Assembly (NCBI GenBank): GCA_963718065.1
Contig: CAVQYE010000013.1
Location: 1-64,000 of the forward strand
From: CAVPGP01 sp963718065
GTDB taxonomy: Bacteria; Actinomycetota; Thermoleophilia; Gaiellales; Gaiellaceae
Length of the DNA stretch: 64,000 nt
Direction: 5' to 3'
In this document: piece after piece, positions 26,620-35,446 of the stretch
Numbering within the stretch: the stretch's first letter is position 1
How the letters are laid out: each line of letters begins with the position of its first letter
Translations under genes and position numbers: made by a program
Notes under the pieces: model-generated
Databases searched by the model: none
Told to the model about the DNA's origin: nothing
What the model saw: the letters and a program-made list of their open reading frames with translations, nothing else

Positions 26620-27381
26620 TCAGCTGGGCTCGGCCAACGCGCTCGCGCGCAGCCAGCGCCGCTCGAAGAGGACCGCGAGCCAGATCGACCCCTCGTAAAG
26701 GATCAGCAGCGGCACGGTCTCGAAGAAGAGCGACACAGGGTCGACGCTCGGTAGGAGCACCGCGACCGCGACGACGATAACGATCCCGACGCGGCGTGTC
26801 CGGCGCAGCTTGTCCGAGCTGATGATCTGCAGCCGTACCAGCGTCAGCACGAAGATCGGCAGCTGGAAGACGACGGCCATCGAGACGAGGACGAGCATTG
26901 CGAAGCGGAAGTAGTCCGCCGCTCGGATCTGGACGTTGTAGACGTCGTCGTCGTAACTCGTCAGAAACGACAGCGCCGGCGGCAGGACGACGAAGTACGC
27001 GAACGCGATGCCGCCGGCGAGCAGCACGGTGGAAAAGGCGACCATGGTCGAGACGACGCGCTGCGCGTTCTCCTCGAATGCGGGCGCCAGGAAGCTCCAC
27101 AGCTGATAGAGCACGACGGGGAGCGCGAGCGCGAGGCCGGCCGCGAAGCTCACCTTCAGCGAGGTGAAGAACGGCTCGGTGACGCCGAGCGTCAGCAGTT
27201 GCTCGCGCTTGTCGGGGAGCGGCGCGCGCAGCCAGTCGACGAGCTGGTTGTGGAACGCGTACGCGATCAGGAAGCCGACCGCGACCGCGATGAGACACAC
27301 GACCAGACGCGAACGAAGCTCATCGAGGTGCTCGACGAGCGTCGCTTCCTCGCCGTGGCTGAGGCGCCGCGGAAGCCTCAC
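26620..27381 (-). CDS. tatC: Sec-independent translocase TatC
   Basis: A 253-aa six-helix membrane protein, the signal-peptide receptor of the twin-arginine translocase. Conserved segments: EHLDELRSRL at the N-terminus, LGVTEPFFTSLKVS (periplasmic loop 1), PVVLYQLWSFLAPAF, and Pro/Glu residues around VDPVSLFFETVPLLILYE. It follows tatA by 3 nt, so the pair is one transcription unit. Together with TatA it exports folded proteins such as cofactor-containing enzymes. Confidence 0.93.
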   Translation of the reverse strand: MRLPRRLSHGEEATLVEHLDELRSRLVVCLIAVAVGFLIAYAFHNQLVDWLRAPLPDKREQLLTLGVTEPFFTSLKVSFAAGLALALPVVLYQLWSFLAPAFEENAQRVVSTMVAFSTVLLAGGIAFAYFVVLPPALSFLTSYDDDVYNVQIRAADYFRFAMLVLVSMAVVFQLPIFVLTLVRLQIISSDKLRRTRRVGIVIVVAVAVLLPSVDPVSLFFETVPLLILYEGSIWLAVLFERRWLRASALAEPS

Positions 27382-27384
27382 GGC

Positions 27385-27630
27385 CTACGAGGGAGGGACG
27401 GTGTCGCGCTCGGGCGCCGGACGGACGGTCTCTTCCGTGACCGCCGCCGTCGTGATGGCGGGACGGGCCTCGTCGTGATCGTCGTCGCCGATGCCGCTGA
27501 CCGAGTCCTTGAACTCGCGCATCCCCTTGCCGAGCGAGCGGCCCATCTCGGGCAACCGCTTCGGTCCGAAGACGAGCAGGATCACGAGCAGGAGGATCAG
27601 CATTTCCCAGATTCCGATTCCAAAGGGCAT
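27385..27630 (-). CDS. tatA: Sec-independent translocase TatA
   Basis: An 81-aa protein. A short N-terminal transmembrane helix (IWEMLILLLVILLVFGPKRLP) is followed by an FGPKRLPE hinge, an amphipathic helix (MGRSLGKGMREFKDSV) and an acidic, disordered tail. These are TatA/TatB hallmarks. ATG at 27630 sits exactly 6 nt after TATCCT (27642-27637 on the minus strand), a leaderless promoter. Divergent from the suf operon with 183 bp between the starts. Confidence 0.9.
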   Translation of the reverse strand: MPFGIGIWEMLILLLVILLVFGPKRLPEMGRSLGKGMREFKDSVSGIGDDDHDEARPAITTAAVTEETVRPAPERDTVPPS

Positions 27631-27813
27631 GCGCTGAGGATACCCCGTTTTCAATGCGGGATGGTTAAGACTTGTGCGCGTTCGAGAGATTGGTGGGGCC
27701 GAGTCCGCGATTCACGATCGTCGAGCGGCGCGACGGCTGGGCAGGACCGGGTAGACTGCGTTACGAGGTAGGGGGATTTTGCCTGCAAAGAAACGGAAAA
27801 GAGGATCACAAAG

Positions 27814-28584
27814 TTGGCATTGCTTGAGTTGAAGGACCTGCACGTCGCGCTCGAGGACGGGACCCCGATCGTCAAGGGCGTCGACCTCGCGGTCGACTCC
27901 AACCAGGTGCACGCGATCATGGGGCCGAACGGGTCCGGCAAGTCGACCCTCGCCTACGCGATCGCCGGCCACCCGGCCTACGAGATCACCGGCGGGCAGC
28001 TCATCTTTGACGGCGACGATGTCACGGAGGCTCGGGGCAGACGAGCGCGCTCAGCGCGGCCTCTTCCTCGCGTTCCAGTATCCGCACGCAATTCCGGGCG
28101 TCACCGTCACGAACTTCCTCCGCACCGCGATCAACGCTGTGCGCAAGGCGCGTAACGACGGCCAGGAGGACCCGATCGCGATCAAGGAGTTCCGCACCGA
28201 TCTCTTCGCCGCCATGGACCGCCTGAAGGTCAGCCGCGAGCTCGCGTCGCGCTATCTGAACGACGGCTTCTCCGGCGGCGAGAAGAAGCGCGTCGAGATC
28301 CTGCAGATGGCGATGCTGAAGCCGCGCATGGCCGTGCTCGACGAGACGGACTCCGGCCTCGACATCGACGCGCTCCGCGTCGTCGCCGGCGGCGTCAAGG
28401 AGCTCGTCGGCCCCGACATGGGCGCGCTCGTGATCACGCACTACCAGCGGATCCTCGACTACATCACGCCCGACTTCGTCCACGTGTTCGTCGATGGGCG
28501 TATCGTGGAAGAGGGCGGGCCCGAGCTCGCCAAGCGCTCGAGGTCGACGGCTACGAGGCGTCTCGCCGGAACCGTGGGAGGTGA
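27814..28584 (+). CDS. sufC: Fe-S assembly ATPase SufC (two compensating indels)
   Basis: An ABC-type ATPase of the SufBCD scaffold; 256 aa after correction. Walker A GPNGSGKST lies near residue 35, the signature is FSGGEKKR, and Walker B with its Glu is MAVLDETDSGLD. The frame shifts at about 28031 (extra G in GAGGCTCGG) and returns at about 28534 (one G missing before GCTCGAG). The corrected end reads ALEVDGYEA and stops at TGA 28582-28584. Start TTG at 27814 with AGAGGA upstream. TAGACT at about 27752 may be the operon -10, leaving a leader of roughly 55 nt. SufC powers cluster assembly on SufB. Confidence 0.85.
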
Positions 28585-28591
28585 AGCCGCA

Positions 28592-30012
28592 GTGGCCATG
28601 ACCGAGACCGAAGTCGTCAAGGGGATCGGCTCCGACTACGAGATCAAGTTCGGCTTCCACGCGGACGAGAACTACTTCTTCAAGTCCGGCCGCGGCCTGT
28701 CGCACGAGCTCGTGGACGCGATCTCGTCGCACAAGAACGAGCCCGACTGGATGCGGAAGTTCCGGCACAAGAGCCTGGACTACTTCTACGCGCGCCCGCT
28801 GCCTGCCTGGGGCGGCAACGTCGCCGAGATCGACTTCGACAACATCTTCTACTACATCAAGCCGACCGAGAATCAGGCCGAGACGTGGGACGACGTGCCG
28901 GCCGAGATCAAGGACACGTTCGACAAGCTGGGCATTCCCGAGGCCGAGAAGAAGTACCTCGCCGGGGTCGGCGCCCAGTACGAGAGCGAGGTCGTCTACG
29001 ACAAGCTCCAGGAGGACCTCGACCGACCAGGGCGTGATCTTCATCGACATGGACACGGCGCTGCGCGAGCACGAGGACATCGTCAAGCAGTACTTCGGGA
29101 CGATCATCCCGCCGAACGACAACAAGTTCGCGGCGCTGAACTCGGCCGTGTGGTCGGGCGGCTCGTTCATCTACGTGCCGCCGGGCGTCTACGATCGACA
29201 TGCCGCTCCAGGCCTACTTCCGCATCAACGCGGAGAACATGGGCCAGTTCGAGCGCACGCTGATCATCGTCGACGAGGACGCCTACGTGCACTACGTCGA
29301 AGGCTGCACGGCGCCGATCTACTCGACCGACTCGCTGCACTCGGCGGTCGTCGAGATCATCGTCAAGCCGCGCGGGCGCTGCCGGTACACGACGATTCAG
29401 AACTGGTCGAACAACGTCTACAACCTCGTCACCAAGCGCGCCGTCGCCTACGAGAACGCGACGATGGAGTGGGTCGACGGCAACCTCGGCTCGAAGCTGA
29501 CGATGAAGTACCCGGCGATCTAGCTGATGGGCGAGCGCGCCCACGGCGAGGTGCTGTCGATCGCGTTCGCCGGCAAGGGCCAGCATCAGGACGCGGGCGG
29601 CAAGTGCGTCCACATCGGCACGAACACGACCTCGGTGATCACCTCCAAGTCGATCTCGAAGGACGGCGGGCGCGCGGGCTACCGCGGCCTGCTGGAGGTC
29701 GCCAAGGGCGCCACCGGCTCGAAGTCGAAGGTCGTCTGCGACGCGCTGATCCTCGACGAGGACTCGCGCTCCGACACCTACCCGTACATCCGGATCGACG
29801 AGAACGAGGTCGACATCGGCCACGAGGCGACCGTCTCCAAGATCGGCGAGGAGCAGCTCTTCTACCTGATGAGCCGCGGCCTCTCGGAGTCCGAGGCGAG
29901 CGCGATGATCGTCACCGGCTTCGTCGAGCCGATCACGAAGGAGCTGCCGCTCGAGTACGCGGTCGAGATGAACCGGCTGATCCAGCTGCAGATGGAAGGT
30001 AGCGTCGGGTAG
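28592..30012 (+). CDS. sufB: Fe-S assembly scaffold SufB (two insertions, one amber codon)
   Basis: About 472 aa when two single inserted bases (about 29027 and 29191) are removed, a normal SufB length. The right-handed beta-helix core is readable: GVYVDMPLQAYFRINA, VHYVEGCTAP and AFAGKGQHQDAGGKC. At 29521-29523 the frame has TAG in KYPAI*LMGERAHG, where SufB proteins have Tyr (TAC). GTG at 28592 is chosen because GGGAGGTGA ends 7 nt upstream; ATG 28598 is the alternative. The product builds [4Fe-4S] clusters with SufC and SufD. Errors in the read are more likely than loss of an essential gene, because nothing else is damaged. Confidence 0.82.
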
Positions 30013-30016
30013 AGCG

Positions 30017-30391
30017 TTGGCCGGGTTGATCGAGAAGGTCGATTTCATCGCGGTGCCGTCCCAGGACTGGCAGCGCTCGCGGCAGTTCTACGTCGAGACG
30101 CTCGGCCTGCGGCCGGACGATCACGGGCAGGGCGAGTTCTGGATCGGGGAGACCTGCTTCGGGATCTACGAGCCGGCGCAGTTCGGACTGGAGTTCGAAC
30201 CGCAGCGCAAGGCGCACATCGCGATGCACGTCGACGACGTCCCCGCCGCGCGCGCCGAGCTCGAGGCGAAAGGCGTCGAGTTCGAGGGCGAGACGTTCGA
30301 CACGGGCGTCTGTCACATGGCGTTCTTCGCCGACCCGGACGGCAACGCGCTCATGCTCCACCATCGCTACTCACCGCCCCGCGAAAGCTGA
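30017..30391 (+). CDS. VOC (glyoxalase/bleomycin-resistance fold) protein 1
   Basis: A 124-aa single VOC domain of two beta-alpha-beta-beta-beta modules: KVDFIAVPSQDWQRS at the N-terminus, VCHMAFFADPDGNALMLHHRY at the end. Metal ligands of the family would include the N-terminal acidic or His residue and the C-terminal Glu; here the N-terminal His is replaced by Asp in KVDF, so the metal site is uncertain. TTG at 30017, 4 nt after sufB. It sits inside the suf operon and overlaps the next VOC gene by one base. Substrate unknown. Confidence 0.78.
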   Translation: MAGLIEKVDFIAVPSQDWQRSRQFYVETLGLRPDDHGQGEFWIGETCFGIYEPAQFGLEFEPQRKAHIAMHVDDVPAARAELEAKGVEFEGETFDTGVCHMAFFADPDGNALMLHHRYSPPRES

Positions 30392-30792
30392 TGCAGGTCG
30401 AAAAGGTCGACTTCGTCTCCGTGCCGGTCGCCGACATGGAGCGGGCAAAGGGCTTCTACCGCGACACGCTCGGCCTGTCGAGCCCGTCGTGGGATGACGG
30501 CTGGCCGGAGATCGAGACCGGCAACGTCAGCCTCTACCTCGTCGACCCGACGAGGATGGGCGCCGAGTTCAAGCCGCACCCGAGCCACATCGCGCTGCGC
30601 GTCGCCGACGTCGCCAAGACGCGCGCGGAGCTCGAGGCCAAGGGCGTCGAGTTCCAGGGCGAGATCCTCGACACCGGTGTCTGCCACATGGCGTTCTTCG
30701 CGGACACCGAGGGGAATGCGCTGATGCTGCACCGGCGGTACGCCCCGGTCGAGACCGGCGCCACCGAGGAGGCCGGCCAGAGTGAAGCCTGA
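30391..30792 (+). CDS. VOC (glyoxalase/bleomycin-resistance fold) protein 2
   Basis: A 133-aa VOC domain closely related to its upstream neighbour: VEKVDFVSVPVADMERA, AELEAKGVEFQGEILDTGVCHMAFFAD and the same end NALMLHRRY. It clearly arose by tandem duplication. The ATG overlaps the preceding stop (TGATG), and the gene overlaps sufD by 11 nt, so it is translated with the suf genes. The family includes dioxygenases, isomerases and drug-binding proteins; the role beside SufB and SufD is not known. Confidence 0.78.
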   Translation: MQVEKVDFVSVPVADMERAKGFYRDTLGLSSPSWDDGWPEIETGNVSLYLVDPTRMGAEFKPHPSHIALRVADVAKTRAELEAKGVEFQGEILDTGVCHMAFFADTEGNALMLHRRYAPVETGATEEAGQSEA

Positions 30793-31943
30793 GGCGCTCG
30801 CGAGGTACCGCGAGCTGCCTGCGCCGACGTCGAAGGACGAGGCGTGGCGGTTCACCGATCTCGCCGGCTTCGACCCCGAGTCGTTCTCGGCCGAGGGCGA
30901 CGCGAGCGTGCCCGAGATGGCGCTCGACATCGACGTCTCCGGGCTCGTCACCGTCACCGAAGCCGGCGTCGAGATCGAGCGCGCGCCCGAGGGGATCACG
31001 TTCGCGCCGATCCCGGAGGAGCACGAAAAGCTCTACGGCCTCGTGGGCTGGGACGAGAAGTTCGCCGCCCACAACGCCGCGATGTGGCAGAACGGGCTGC
31101 TCGTGCACGTGCCGGCGGGCGTCCAGCTCGAGAAGCCGCTCTACGTCAGGATCGCGAACGCGGTCGAGGGCGGCTCGCTCTTCTGGCGGCTGCTCGTCGA
31201 TCGCCGGGGCGGGATCGAACTTCTCGCTGATCGAGGACTACCAGTCGTCGAGGCCGGATCTCTCCGCGTACTCGAACGCGGTCGTCGAGCTTTACGTCGA
31301 GGACGGCGCAAAGCTCGAGTACGTCTCGCTGCAGAACCTGTCGACCGAGACCTGGCACTTCGCGTCGCACCACGCGCGGGTCGAGCGGGACGCCGAGCTC
31401 GACTGGGTCGCCGGCGGCTTCGGCTCGAAGAAGGGCAAGATCCGCATCCAGAACGACCTCGCCGGCCCGGGTGCCACCTCGCGCGTCACCGGCGCGTACT
31501 TCGCCGACGGGAACCAGCATCTCGACTACGACACCTTCCAGGAGCACATGGCGCCGAACACCGAGAGCGACTTCGCCTTCAAGGGCGCGCTCCGCGACGA
31601 GGCGAGCGCCGTCTGGCGCGGGATGATCCGCGTCGAGCCGGAGGCGCAGAAGACGAATGCGTACCAGGAGAACCGCAACCTGATGCTCTCGCCGAAGGCC
31701 CACGCGGACTCGATCCCCGGCCTGGAGATCCTCGCGAACGACGTGCGCTGCACGCACGGCGCCACGCTCGGCCGGGTCGACCGTGAGCAGCTCTTCTACC
31801 TGATGGCCCGCGGCCTGCCCCGCCACGAGGCGGAGCGGCTGATCGTGCGCGGCTTCTTCCAGGACGTCCTGGACCGCATCGAGCTCCTGCCCGTGCGCGA
31901 AGCACTGGGCGACGCGCTCGAAGCGCGCATCCCGCAGGTCTAG
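30782..31943 (+). CDS. sufD: Fe-S assembly protein SufD (one insertion)
   Basis: About 386 aa after removal of one A at about 31202, which restores LFWRLLVVAGAGSNFSLIEDYQ. The N-terminal helical segment (DEAWRFTDL, a SufD signature) and the C-terminal beta-helix with YQENRNLMLSPKAHADSIPGLEI and HGATLGRVD are intact. It partners SufB and SufC. GTG start at 30782, inside the end of the VOC gene. The cysteine desulfurase and SufU partners are encoded about 11.5 kb downstream on the same strand, not here. Confidence 0.87.
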
Positions 31944-31952
31944 CGCGGCGTC

Positions 31953-32201
31953 TTAGTTGCGGCGGCGGCGCGCGCGACGCGAGGCGTCGGCGACCAGCAC
32001 GGTGACGTCTGTCGCTCCGCCCGACTCGTCGAGGTGGTACTCCACGATCACGCCGCCGACGCGGCCGATCGGGCGGTCCTCGCCGAAGGCGCTGCCGGCG
32101 AACTCCATGCGCTCGCCGTCCTCGGTCTCGAGGACGCCGTGATCCTCGGCCTCGTTGAACCAGACCAGCTCGCCGCGGAGCTTCTTCGGGACGCTGCTCA
32201 T
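31953..32201 (-). CDS. Small cold-shock/S1-fold-like protein
   Basis: An 82-aa protein. LRGELVWFNEAEDHGVLETEDGERMEFAGSAF resembles the N-terminal half of a cold-shock domain (KWFNxxKGFGFI), but the aromatic RNP residues are partly replaced. The C-terminus is strongly basic (RRARRRRN). It overlaps the infA stop by 4 nt, so it is translated after IF-1. A nucleic-acid-binding role is likely; the precise one is unknown. Confidence 0.6.
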   Translation of the reverse strand: MSSVPKKLRGELVWFNEAEDHGVLETEDGERMEFAGSAFGEDRPIGRVGGVIVEYHLDESGGATDVTVLVADASRRARRRRN

Positions 32202-32419
32202 CGCATCCTGTAGACGATGCGACCCTTTTCCAGGTCGTACGGGGACAGCTCGATCTTGACGCGGTCGCCGAGCAGCATCCGGATCCGGTAGCGCTTCATC
32301 TTCCCGGATGTGTAGCCGAGCACCTCGTGTCCGCCGTCCAGCTTGACGCGGAACTGGCGGTTGCGGAGGGCTTCGACGATCTCGCCCTCGAACTCGAGCT
32401 TCTCTTCCTTCTCGGCCAT
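32198..32419 (-). CDS. infA: Translation initiation factor IF-1
   Basis: A 73-aa single OB-fold protein with the family pattern EFEGEIVEALRNRQFRVKLDGGHEVLGYTSGKMKRYRIRMLLGDRV. The length and ending (GRIVYRMR) match IF-1. It binds the ribosomal A site during initiation. ATG at 32419. Most bacteria keep infA in the ribosomal protein cluster; here it stands between cspA and a cold-shock-like gene, away from rpmJ and rpsM. Confidence 0.92.
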   Translation of the reverse strand: MAEKEEKLEFEGEIVEALRNRQFRVKLDGGHEVLGYTSGKMKRYRIRMLLGDRVKIELSPYDLEKGRIVYRMR

Positions 32420-32486
32420 ACGACTCCTTGCAGTTGTGCGAATCGCGGCCCGCACCGCCGAGGCGATACGGGCCGCGGAAGAAACG

Positions 32487-32696
32487 CTACGCGGACGCCA
32501 AAGCGACGTTCGTCGCCTCGGGGCCCTTCTGACCCTCGCGCTCCTCGAACTCGACTTTTGCACCCTCGGCGAGCGACTTGAAGCCTTCGCCGGTGATGTT
32601 GCTGTGGTGGACGAAGAGATCCTTCGATCCCTGGTCAGGGGTGATGAAGCCATACCCCTTCTCGTCGTTGAACCACTTTACGATTCCGGTTGCCAT
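32487..32696 (-). CDS. cspA: Cold-shock protein
   Basis: A 69-aa cold-shock domain with RNP1 KGYGFI and RNP2 LFVHHSNI. It binds single-stranded RNA and melts secondary structure. A strong AGGGAGGTG lies 9 nt before the ATG at 32696. The upstream 130 bp holds no other gene and may encode a long, cold-regulated leader, as is usual for csp genes. Transcribed towards infA on the same strand with 67 bp between them. Confidence 0.92.
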   Translation of the reverse strand: MATGIVKWFNDEKGYGFITPDQGSKDLFVHHSNITGEGFKSLAEGAKVEFEEREGQKGPEATNVALASA

Positions 32697-32826
32697 GAAA
32701 AAACACCTCCCTTTACCACTTACGAACGGGTTAGGAAGGCGCGGAAACGCAAACCGGACTCGCTCTGAACTCCAGCCAGAGTAGCAACCAACCCCCGAAC
32801 CCGTGCGGAATTGACCCGTGTGAAAC

Positions 32827-33195
32827 TCAGGACGCGCTGACCTTATAGGTCCGCGCCTTGTAGGCCTTTGCCGTCTCGCCTTTCGTGGCGGCGTAGGCGA
32901 TCGAGGCCTGGCCCTTGCCGACGATCTTGTAGACAACGACGACGCTCGAGCCGACGTCGGCCTCCGAGACCTGGCGCGCGACCTTCTGGTTCACAGGCCG
33001 GGCGAGGCGCCAGACGAGCCCCGTCGATGCCTGCTGGCGCGGCAGCGCCACGGCGAGGAGCTCGCCACGATGCGTGCTCACGGTCGTCACCGGCCCAGGC
33101 GGGAGCGGCCCGACGGGCGGCGCCGAGGCCAGCGCGGGGACGGCGAGGACGGCTGCGGCCGCTGCGGCGACAACGAGCGCGGTGCGATGGCGCAA
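32827..33195 (-). CDS. Secreted chagasin-like (I42) protease inhibitor, tentative
   Basis: A 122-aa exported protein with a cleavable signal peptide (residues 1-24, ending ALASA). The mature part reads LPRQQASTGLVWRLARPVN and later VGSSVVVVYKIVGKGQASIAYAA. This resembles inhibitor family I42 (chagasin), where an N-x-T-T-G-Y/F-x-W loop blocks cysteine proteases; here the loop is ASTGLVW, so the match is partial. TTG at 33195 has AAAGGAG 7 nt upstream. The gene stands alone between cspA and the flavin oxidase. Confidence 0.5.
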   Translation of the reverse strand: MRHRTALVVAAAAAAVLAVPALASAPPVGPLPPGPVTTVSTHRGELLAVALPRQQASTGLVWRLARPVNQKVARQVSEADVGSSVVVVYKIVGKGQASIAYAATKGETAKAYKARTYKVSAS

Positions 33196-33245
33196 GACGA
33201 TTCTCCTTTCAAAACGGGAACGTCTTCGCACGGTAGCGGTCGCCA

Positions 33246-33277
33246 CCAGGCTCCCGCGCCGGTGCGCGGGAGCCTGG
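33246..33277 (-). terminator. Terminator hairpin after the flavin oxidase gene
   Basis: A perfect 14-bp stem, CCAGGCTCCCGCGC (33246-33259) with GCGCGGGAGCCTGG (33264-33277), loop CGGT, 9 bp beyond the stop at 33287. No T-run, as is usual in high-GC genomes. Confidence 0.7.
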
Positions 33278-33286
33278 CGTTGTCCC

Positions 33287-34684
33287 CTAGCAGTTGCTCG
33301 AATCGGGCTCGAGCTCGTGGTTCGAGCGGATCACGTTGCCCGGGTCGTAGGCCGCCTTGATGCGGCGGAGCCGGTGATACGCGGTCTCGTTGAAGAGCGT
33401 CTTTGCACTGCGCTTCGACTCGGCGAAGTTCAGGTACGTGTGCGACGACTCCCACGGGGCGAGCGCCTCGCGCATCGCGTCGATGCTCGCGTGCACCGCG
33501 GCGAAGAGCTCCGGCGTCGGCGTGATCCCGACGGAGAAGACGACGTACGGCGCGTCGAAGGAGGCGAGCGCCCCGTGCTCGGGGCGGGCGCGGCCGACCG
33601 CGCCGCCGAGATGGCGGATCTCGACGGAGAGCAGCGGCGTGCCGACGGTGTTGGCCACCAGCCGGTCGATCAGCTCGTCGTCGACGTCGTCGACCATGCC
33701 GCCGTCCGCAACACCGGCCACCGGCTCTTCCGGGTCCATGTGCAGGTGCGAGAGGCCCTGGACCGGCATCATCGCGACCGTGTCCATCACCGGGCCGAGG
33801 GCGCGGAGCGGCTCCAGGAGCGCTGCGCCGTCGGTCTCGTCGCCGAGCCAGATCGCCTCGACGACCACGAACGACTGGCCGCGGACCGGCTCCGGGATCT
33901 CCGGGATCGGCGGGAACTGAAGGATGCGGCCGACCGAGGTCATCTCGTCGGGCACCGCGTCGGTCCATTCGCGCCAGGCCCTCAGCACCTCGGCTGCGCG
34001 CTCCACGGGGTACCAGAGGATCCCCGCGTAGACCTCGCTGATCGGGAAGAGGCGGAACTCGATCGCCGTCACGACGCCGAAGTTGCCGCCACCGCCGCGG
34101 ACGGCCCAGAAGAGATCGGGCTCGTTCTCGCGCGTCGCGCGCACGAGGCGCCCGTCGGGGGTGACGATCTCGACCGCGGTGACCTGGTTCGCGCCGATGC
34201 CGTGCTTGCGGGCGAGCCACGAGAGCCCGCCGCCGAGCGTGTAGCCGACGACGCCGACATCCGGGGAGGAGCCCGCGAGCGCGGCGAGACCGAACTCGGC
34301 CGCCGCCTCGACGACCTCGATCCAGATCACGCCGGCCTCGACGCGGGCGATCCGCGGCTCGGGGAAGATCTGAACGCCGCGCATGCGGTGCGTCTTCAGC
34401 AGGATCGTGCCGGAGAGATCGCCGAGCGCGGGCGCGTTGTGGCCGGTGCCCTGCGGGGCGACGCGGTAGCCGTGCTCGCGGGCGAAGTCGACGATCGCGC
34501 CGACGTCGTGCGCGGATTCCGGGATGGCGACGAACTCGGGCTGCTGGTCGACAGCGAGGTGCCACGCCTGGCGGGCCTCGTCCCAGTTCTCGTCGAAGGG
34601 AGTGACGACCTCGCCGGCGATGAGCGCGCGCAGCGAGCGCACGTCGGGTGTCGCCGGCTGCGGAAACGTGCGTAGGTTGTCCAT
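33287..34684 (-). CDS. FAD-linked oxidase, BBE (berberine-bridge) type
   Basis: A 465-aa flavoenzyme. The N-terminal FAD_binding_4 (PCMH) domain has GTGHNAPALGDLSGTILLKT, with the His that usually carries the covalent flavin, and the GYTLGGGLSWLARKHG loop. The C-terminal BBE domain ends RIKAAYDPGNVIRSNHEL. Such enzymes oxidise sugars or alcohols with O2. ATG at 34684 with GGAGG upstream. A TACNNT-type -10 is not evident, so it has a leadered transcript. Substrate cannot be told. Confidence 0.85.
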   Translation of the reverse strand: MDNLRTFPQPATPDVRSLRALIAGEVVTPFDENWDEARQAWHLAVDQQPEFVAIPESAHDVGAIVDFAREHGYRVAPQGTGHNAPALGDLSGTILLKTHRMRGVQIFPEPRIARVEAGVIWIEVVEAAAEFGLAALAGSSPDVGVVGYTLGGGLSWLARKHGIGANQVTAVEIVTPDGRLVRATRENEPDLFWAVRGGGGNFGVVTAIEFRLFPISEVYAGILWYPVERAAEVLRAWREWTDAVPDEMTSVGRILQFPPIPEIPEPVRGQSFVVVEAIWLGDETDGAALLEPLRALGPVMDTVAMMPVQGLSHLHMDPEEPVAGVADGGMVDDVDDELIDRLVANTVGTPLLSVEIRHLGGAVGRARPEHGALASFDAPYVVFSVGITPTPELFAAVHASIDAMREALAPWESSHTYLNFAESKRSAKTLFNETAYHRLRRIKAAYDPGNVIRSNHELEPDSSNC

Positions 34685-34808
34685 GCGACACCTCCAGTTC
34701 GAAATTGACTCGTTGGATGGTGCTTGCATGGGCACCCCACGGCATCGGCCGCTCGGAGGTTTCGTGGTCGCCCTGGCGGACGAACTGGTCGTCGTCCGCG
34801 AGGACGAC

Positions 34809-35408
34809 TCAGGGGAGCCGGCGCTGCAGCTCTGCCACGAGCTGCTCGAGGCGCTCGACCCGTTCCTCGAGGTCGCTGCGGGCCGGCTCGGGGACTCGTT
34901 CGGGTGTCGCGGCGGGCGGCGTCTCGTCGCCGCCGAGGAGCTGCGTCCAGCGCTCCTCGCGCTCGCCGGGCCGGCGGTCGAGCCGCAGAACGAGATCGCG
35001 TTTCGCGAGGTCGCCGAGCGCCTCCTCGACCTCGCGTGTCGACCCGAACGGGTGCAGCCGCTCGGTGCGTGCCTTCAGCTCGGCGGCCGTCTGCTGGCCG
35101 CGCAGCATCAGCACCGCGAGCAGGGACATGTCCTGCGCCGAGAGCGAGAGCGCCCCGTCGACGAGGTGGCGGTACTTCGCGGCGCGGCTGCCGGGGCCGC
35201 TCGCGAGGCGCACCCAGCCGCGCCGGGAGAGCCGGTCGATCGCGGTGCGGATCGTCGGCTCGTCATAGGCAACGACGGGGTCGCGGTTGGTGGACTGGTT
35301 GCACGCGAGCCGGAGCGAGTTGAGCGAGAGCGGGTACTGGTCAGGCGTCGTCCGCTGCTTCTCGATCAGGCTGCCGAGAACTCGGAGCTCGACGGGATCG
35401 GCGTCCAT
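34809..35408 (-). CDS. DUF480 (YceH) family protein
   Basis: A 199-aa protein with two winged-helix units: VELRVLGSLIEKQRTTPDQYPLSLNSL, the YceH signature, and LSAQDMSLLAVLMLRGQQTAAELKARTERLH. The C-terminus is a coiled coil (SDLEERVERLEQLVAEL). The function of the family is unknown, though it is probably regulatory. ATG at 35408 lies 9 nt after TAGGCT on the minus strand, and that promoter overlaps the divergent promoter of the ArsR-SRPBCC gene. Confidence 0.85.
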   Translation of the reverse strand: MDADPVELRVLGSLIEKQRTTPDQYPLSLNSLRLACNQSTNRDPVVAYDEPTIRTAIDRLSRRGWVRLASGPGSRAAKYRHLVDGALSLSAQDMSLLAVLMLRGQQTAAELKARTERLHPFGSTREVEEALGDLAKRDLVLRLDRRPGEREERWTQLLGGDETPPAATPERVPEPARSDLEERVERLEQLVAELQRRLP

Positions 35409-35436
35409 TGCCGGCAGAGCCTAACCCGTGTATAGT
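35408..35436 (+). promoter_or_regulatory. Promoter of the ArsR-SRPBCC gene, overlapping divergent promoter
   Basis: TTGCCG (35408-35413), 17 nt, TATAGT (35431-35436), then 10 nt to the GTG at 35447. Its -35 overlaps the DUF480 start codon. The DUF480 -10 (TAGGCT, minus strand 35423-35418) lies in its spacer, so the two promoters exclude each other. Confidence 0.65.
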
Positions 35437-35446
35437 TAACCCGAAG

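Noticed and set aside
29521..29523. Pyrrolysine or stop-codon recoding in SufB
   Set aside because: No pyl genes, SECIS-like element or other in-frame TAG was seen; one base change restores the family Tyr.
29185..31205. Two inserted A bases that each create GATC, hinting at methylation-linked base-calling errors
   Set aside because: Only two of about sixteen insertions do this; the others add C or G without a common motif.
28020..31210. Programmed ribosomal frameshifting in suf genes
   Set aside because: No slippery heptamer or downstream pseudoknot is evident, the breaks differ in sign and context, and similar breaks occur in unrelated genes.
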